Part shown: positions 40,269 through 43,610 of the stretch, one piece after another
Layout of the letters: each line of letters begins with the position of its first letter
How positions within the stretch are numbered: the stretch's first letter is position 1
NCBI GenBank assembly: GCA_947627645.1
Contig: CANQWV010000007.1
Location: 1 to 43,610, forward strand
From: an uncultured Lachnospiraceae bacterium
Lineage (GTDB): Bacteria > Bacillota > Clostridia > Lachnospirales > Lachnospiraceae
Direction: 5' to 3'
Length of the DNA stretch: 43,610 nucleotides
Notes under the pieces: model-generated
Database searches by the model: none
Told to the model about the DNA's origin: nothing
The model's input: only the letters and a program-made list of their open reading frames with translations
Program-made: the position numbers and the translations under genes

Positions 40269-41621
40269 TTACACAACGGACAGCAGCCTGCAGCCGCCCG
40301 CCGGGAGCGTCGCAGAAATCCTCCCGTTCTCCTGTGGAACTTCCGCTCCGGTCTCGAGATCCGTGATGTGCTGCGCGGCCTGCGGAAGCGGCACGGACAG
40401 CTGCGCCTCCTTCTCATCGTTGTTCACCATCACGACGACCGACTCCTGCTCACCGATCCGCGCGAACGCGTACTGGCGGTTCGTCAGCAGCAGCTCGCGA
40501 TAGCGTCCCGTGCCGATGACCGGGTGCTCCTTCCGGCACTTCCCGAGAAAAGTCAAGAATTCCTTCAATCCCGGTACAGGCGGGTTCGCATCCATCGCCT
40601 CCGGATCAAGATACGGCCGCAGCGCCGGATCCCCGCCGTTTGCTTTCCGTCCGTCGACGCCCCACTCCGAACCATAGTAGATCGACGGAAGTCCCGGCAG
40701 CGTGTAGAGCAGCGTATACACCGGCTTGATGTGCCGCTTGTCGTTCAGCTTCGAGGCAATGCGATCCACGTCGTGGTTGTCCACGAACGAGTAGAGCGTG
40801 CGCCCCCGGTAGATCCCGCCGTTCTCATCAAACTGCCTGCGGATAGTATGCGCAATCTCAAAATAATTATGGTCATTGTGACCGGAATACAGGCCCTTGT
40901 GCAGCTCGTAATTCGTCACCGAGTGCAGCATCTCCGGATTCACCCAGCGCGCGTAATCCCCGTGAATCACCTCGCCCATCAGCCAGAAATCCTGCTTCTC
41001 ATTGCCCGTCATCCAGCGCATTTCCCTCATAAAGTCAAAATCCAGGCAGTCCGCGCAGTCGAGCCGGATGCCATCGATGTCGAACTCATGGATCCAGAAA
41101 CGGATCACATCAAAAAGATAATCCTTCACCTCGCGGTTCTGCAGGTTCAGGTTCGCCAGCTCCGCGCAGTTCCTCCACGACTCGTAGCCGAAGCCATCGT
41201 TATAATAATTGTTCCCCCAGAAATTGACTCCCTTGTACCAGCCGCAATAGCGCGAGCCCTCGCGGTTCTGCCTGATATCCTGGAACGCGAAAAACTCTCT
41301 GCCCGTGTGGTTGAACACGCCATCCACCACAACCTTCAGGCCAAGCTCATGCGCCTGCTGCACAAAGGTCTTGAAGTCGTCGTTATCCCCAAGCCTGCGA
41401 TCCACCTTATAATAATCCTTCGTATCATAGCCGTGCGTCGTCGACTCAAACAGCGGCCCTATGTAGATTGCCCCGCAGCCAAGCTCCCGGATATGCGGCA
41501 GCCATTTCTTCAGCCCGTCGAAACGGTGCACAATCTCCTCCTGATTATTGTCAAACGGCGCCCCGCTCATGCCGAGCGGATACATATGATAAAAGATAGC
41601 TGTTTCATACCATGCACTCAT
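40269..41621 (-). CDS. GH13-family alpha-glycosidase (amylase/neopullulanase-like)
   Basis: 450 residues, cytoplasmic (no signal peptide). GH13 regions: VVDGVFNHTG (region I), DGIRLDCADCLD with Asp188 (II), FWLMGEVIHG with Glu217 (III) and YSFVDNHDVDRIAS (IV). Lack of an N-terminal CBM34 and the short length place it with intracellular maltodextrin-degrading amylases; the exact specificity cannot be read. AAGGAG lies before the ATG. It precedes glgB on the same strand and follows the structured element at 41650-41817. Confidence 0.92.
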   Translation of the reverse strand: MSAWYETAIFYHMYPLGMSGAPFDNNQEEIVHRFDGLKKWLPHIRELGCGAIYIGPLFESTTHGYDTKDYYKVDRRLGDNDDFKTFVQQAHELGLKVVVDGVFNHTGREFFAFQDIRQNREGSRYCGWYKGVNFWGNNYYNDGFGYESWRNCAELANLNLQNREVKDYLFDVIRFWIHEFDIDGIRLDCADCLDFDFMREMRWMTGNEKQDFWLMGEVIHGDYARWVNPEMLHSVTNYELHKGLYSGHNDHNYFEIAHTIRRQFDENGGIYRGRTLYSFVDNHDVDRIASKLNDKRHIKPVYTLLYTLPGLPSIYYGSEWGVDGRKANGGDPALRPYLDPEAMDANPPVPGLKEFLTFLGKCRKEHPVIGTGRYRELLLTNRQYAFARIGEQESVVVMVNNDEKEAQLSVPLPQAAQHITDLETGAEVPQENGRISATLPAGGCRLLSVV

Positions 41622-41649
41622 GTCAAAACTCCTTGTATTTTATATTTTT

Positions 41650-41817
41650 AAGCCGTACAAGCTCAGATGCTTTCGCATCTTCGCTCACGGGCCCCTCGCC
41701 GGGGCGGCATCGCCCTCCTTCGGAGAGCGATCGCGTCGCCCTATCATCCGTCGTCAAACCGCAGGCTTTCGTGAGCAAGCTCCCGCCGCCTGCGTTTGTC
41801 TCCGTCTGGCACGGCTT
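41650..41817 (-). ncRNA. Candidate structured RNA or dispersed structured repeat before the GH13 gene
   Basis: A closing stem AAGCCGT (41650-41656) with ACGGCTT (41811-41817) encloses several local hairpins: AGATGC-tttc-GCATCT (41665-41680), GCCCC-tcgcc-GGGGC (41691-41705), ATCGC-c-CTCC-ttc-GGAG-a-GCGAT (41709-41731) and GCAGGC/GCCTGC (41761-41793). No protein family is recognisable in the frames across it. It lies between the tetR stop and the glycosidase ribosome site, so on the minus strand it would form the glycosidase leader. It could equally be a genome-wide repeat. Confidence 0.45.
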
Positions 41818-41822
41818 GTAGC

Positions 41823-42404
41823 TTACGTGAAGATCCCATACATGAACTGATCGACGACGGAAGCGATCTGCTCCCCGCCGATCCTCCCGGACGCCTCCTC
41901 CGGATCTGTCTCCCACTGCAGGAACAAATACTGATGGATCGTCCCGAGAAATCCGATCGCGAATTGCCGCTGCCGCCCGCGCATATTCCCCAGCTTCCCG
42001 GCCTCGCGCTCAAACGCCTGCACAACGCTCTCATAAAGCTCGACAAAATACGGCCGCACCGCCTGATATGCCTCATTCTCCCGCGCAGAGTAGAGCAGCG
42101 CCATCATCATCATATAAAACTGCCGGTCCTCCTCATAGAAAGCACAGGAAATCTCCCCCAGCCGGTACAGCGTCCCCCGGATATCGCTCCCGGCAGCCGC
42201 CAAATCTTTTACCTGTGGAAGATAGTGCTCGAAACGCGTCTCCAGAAGCGTCCTAAGCAGGCCGATCTTACTGCCAAAATAGTAATACAGCGTCGGCTTC
42301 GTCAGACCTGCGCGCTCCACGATCTCCTGAACTCCGACGGCGTCATAACCCTTCGCATAAAATAATTCCTTCGCACATTCCATAAGAAGCGCTTTGTTAT
42401 TCAT
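41823..42404 (-). CDS. TetR/AcrR-family transcriptional repressor
   Basis: 193 residues. The N-terminal helix-turn-helix KELFYAKGYDAVGVQEIVERAG and LTKPTLYYYFGSKIGLLRTLLE is standard. The C-terminal ligand domain (60-190) is helical and Met/Tyr-rich (FYMMMMALLYSAREN). GGGAGG lies ahead of the ATG. A perfect palindrome inside its own promoter implies autorepression. The target is unknown; the adjacent GH13 and glgB genes downstream are candidates only by position. Confidence 0.94.
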   Translation of the reverse strand: MNNKALLMECAKELFYAKGYDAVGVQEIVERAGLTKPTLYYYFGSKIGLLRTLLETRFEHYLPQVKDLAAAGSDIRGTLYRLGEISCAFYEEDRQFYMMMMALLYSARENEAYQAVRPYFVELYESVVQAFEREAGKLGNMRGRQRQFAIGFLGTIHQYLFLQWETDPEEASGRIGGEQIASVVDQFMYGIFT

Positions 42405-42424
42405 CTGGAAATGCCTCCCAGATT

Positions 42425-42453
42425 AATATACCGTTCGGTATACAAAATGTCAA
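42425..42453 (-). promoter_or_regulatory. tetR promoter with embedded operator
   Basis: Minus-strand consensus TTGACA, 17-nt spacer, TATATT. The palindrome TATACCG-TT-CGGTATA (42427-42442) covers the -10 and most of the spacer, a textbook position for a TetR dimer to block polymerase. The gap 42405-42602 also holds the terminator at 42470-42501. Confidence 0.9.
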
Positions 42454-42469
42454 GGAGAATAATTAATAT

Positions 42470-42501
42470 AAAAAGCAGGAAACCATTTCGCGATTTCCTG
42501 C
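42470..42501 (-). terminator. Terminator of the nicotinamidase gene
   Basis: GCAGGAAA (42475-42482) and TTTCCTGC (42494-42501) with an 11-nt loop. On the minus strand the hairpin is followed by TTTTTATATT. It lies 102 nt after the gene and just before the tetR promoter. Confidence 0.8.
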
Positions 42502-42602
42502 CTTCTGTCAATCTTATATTTGAACCGCTCAGTTCCTGCTTTCCTTTGCCTCTGTCCTCCGCCGCCGTACGCCGTCCCGGTCGATTTTCTTATCCTTCTG
42601 CC

Positions 42603-43115
42603 TCAACGTACTTCCACCTGACACAGCTTCATCGCTTCCAGCGCATTTGCATGGCTCTGCGGCGTCACGCCCGCACAGCAGGAAGCATCCACCGCGATCG
42701 GAACCTCCGGCAGCTTTGCCTTCAGAATCATCACGTTCGAGATCACACAGATATCCGTGCAGAGTCCAACCACCTCGATCTCCTCCAGATCTGTCAGTCC
42801 CGCCGCGTACTCGGCCAGCTCAAGCGAGCCGAACGAAGGCTTGTCGATCACCGGGCAGTCCGCCTCGGCCACCTTCTCCGAGATCTTCCAGCCAAACGTG
42901 CCCTTGATGCAATGCTTCACAGGAAGCTTTTTCCCCTCCTGCGTCTCCAGATAATTCTCCGGATGCGTATCTCTCGTATAGACGACACGGTCGCCACGTG
43001 CCAGATATTCTTCAATCTTCGCGCGTACATTCCCCACGATCTGCACCGCCTCCGGCGTGCCGAGCGCACCGTCGATAAAATCGTTCTGCATATCGATTAC
43101 TGCTAAAAGCCTCAT
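42603..43115 (-). CDS. pncA: Nicotinamidase (isochorismatase-fold cysteine hydrolase)
   Basis: 170 residues from the ATG 43113-43115 with CGGAGGAG upstream; the frame to 43217 starts in the promoter. The triad Asp8 (VIDMQNDF), Lys92 (IDKPSFG) and Cys123 (GLCTDICVISN) is complete. TRDTHPENY (Asp49, His51) and VKHCIKGT (His68) give the metal site that separates nicotinamidases from other isochorismatase-fold enzymes. It converts nicotinamide to nicotinic acid for NAD salvage. It appears monocistronic, with its own promoter and terminator. Confidence 0.9.
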   Translation of the reverse strand: MRLLAVIDMQNDFIDGALGTPEAVQIVGNVRAKIEEYLARGDRVVYTRDTHPENYLETQEGKKLPVKHCIKGTFGWKISEKVAEADCPVIDKPSFGSLELAEYAAGLTDLEEIEVVGLCTDICVISNVMILKAKLPEVPIAVDASCCAGVTPQSHANALEAMKLCQVEVR

Positions 43116-43191
43116 AAACTCCTCCGATCTTCCTTCCGGACTAATGTCTGCAAACAATTGTTTCTGATGCTTTCGTTCCGCACAATCTGCT

Positions 43192-43232
43192 GATTTCATA
43201 GGTATATTAGCACGCATCTATGAAATCTACAA
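43192..43232 (-). promoter_or_regulatory. Nicotinamidase promoter spanned by an inverted repeat
   Basis: Minus-strand TTGTAG (43227-43232), 17-nt spacer, TAATAT (43204-43209). GATTTCATAG (43192-43201) and CTATGAAATC (43218-43227) are perfect 10-bp inverted arms placed on either side of the -10, so a bound dimer would block initiation. A second perfect palindrome, AAACAATTGTTT, lies in the leader at 43152-43163. Confidence 0.65.
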
Positions 43233-43256
43233 GGCTAAACAGCGATAAAAGCAAGC

Positions 43257-43301
43257 AAAAAGCACCGTTCCCGATACTCGATCGACCATAGGAACGGTGC
43301 T
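43257..43301 (-). terminator. Terminator after tRNA-Lys
   Basis: AGCACCGTTCC (43261-43271) and GGAACGGTGCT (43291-43301) form a perfect 11-bp stem. On the minus strand the hairpin runs into TTTTTGCTTGCTTTT, a few bases after the tRNA 3' end. Confidence 0.9.
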
Positions 43302-43305
43302 CTTA

Positions 43306-43378
43306 TGAGACATGGGGGATTCGAACCCCCGACAACTTGATTAAAAGTCAAGTGCTCTACCAACTGAGCTAATATCCC
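43306..43378 (-). tRNA. tRNA-Lys (anticodon UUU)
   Basis: A 73-nt cloverleaf on the minus strand: acceptor GGGATAT with ATGTCTC, D-arm TAGCTCAGTTGGTAGAGC, anticodon stem around CTTTTAA giving UUU, T-arm GGGGGTTCGAATCCCCC, discriminator A. The CCA end is not encoded. Confidence 0.97.
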
Positions 43379-43545
43379 ATCTGTTTTACTTACGGAGTTG
43401 AAATGTAGTTTTGCTTTTTGCTGGAAGAATTTCTTCTCCGTAAGCCAGATACCCCGTAGCACGCTGCGGGGTATCCGACCCTCGCGACATTCGCCAAGCA
43501 CGCATAAATACGTGATAGCTCATTGTTTCGCGGGAATAAACAGCA
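43379..43545 (-). other. tRNA-Phe to tRNA-Lys spacer with two inverted repeats
   Basis: CTTACGGAG (43389-43397) pairs with CTCCGTAAG (43436-43444), and GATACCCCG (43448-43456) with CGGGGTATC (43467-43475). The spacer has no gene. The strongly structured sequence could be a processing signal in a tRNA transcript or a dispersed repeat. Confidence 0.5.

Positions 43546-43610
<65 letters not shown>

Overview
The window looks like a chromosomal segment from a high-GC clostridial Gram-positive bacterium, most likely a Lachnospiraceae relative (inference). Reasons: strong AGGAGG-type ribosome sites at almost every gene, a Tad pilus locus without a secretin or outer-membrane parts, a CdaR/PucR-type regulator, a TIGR03905-type TSCPD protein, and several families (DUF6147-, DUF6382/FHA-, DUF5702- and DUF4367-like) that I associate with gut Clostridia. 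Nearly all genes lie on the minus strand. No phage, transposase or CRISPR array was found.

Layout, low to high coordinates. 1-5.4 kb: the 3' tip of a cobalamin adenosyltransferase-like gene (+), then on the minus strand a large LtaS/alkaline-phosphatase-superfamily membrane protein, an overlapping D-2-hydroxyacid dehydrogenase, a terminator, and pgi. 5.5-9.4 kb: an unknown membrane protein, an XRE regulator with a small membrane partner, a Fic protein and the MTA/SAH nucleosidase. 9.5-13.8 kb: a hybrid sensor kinase, a SpoT-like HD phosphohydrolase and a solute-binding lipoprotein with no transporter, probably one signalling operon. 14-19 kb: a TSCPD protein with a strong terminator, a transglutaminase-like membrane protein coupled to a beta-CASP RNA-nuclease-like protein, and an unrecognised repeat-bearing protein. 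19-25.9 kb: a secreted DUF6147-like protein, a DUF4367-like membrane protein and its probable ECF sigma factor split by a stand-alone murG on the other strand, then a HIT hydrolase, an orphan soluble histidine kinase, a rhomboid protease and a GNAT acetyltransferase.

25.9-36.5 kb is a compact Tad/Flp-type pilus operon on the minus strand. In transcription order it holds a TadV/CpaA prepilin peptidase, CpaE-like ATPase, CpaF/TadA ATPase, TadB-like and TadC-like membrane proteins, a 55-residue Flp-type pilin, a DUF5702-like protein, a pseudopilin with a duplicated Cys/His module, a second prepilin peptidase, a second TadE-like pseudopilin and a membrane-anchored FHA protein. Junctions overlap by 4 nt in several places, and five genes appear to start at TTG or GTG. 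Upstream sits a terminator whose rising arm overlaps the start site of a strong promoter, then a CdaR/PucR-like regulator.

38-43.6 kb: glgB and a GH13 glycosidase (glycogen/alpha-glucan metabolism), a heavily structured 170-nt intergenic element, a TetR regulator with a palindromic operator inside its own promoter, a nicotinamidase with an inverted repeat across its promoter, and tRNA-Lys(UUU) and tRNA-Phe(GAA), the latter cut by the window end.

Start codons were re-chosen by ribosome binding site wherever the longest reading frame began too early. Promoter, terminator and operator calls are by eye. Family names come from motif recognition, not from a search.
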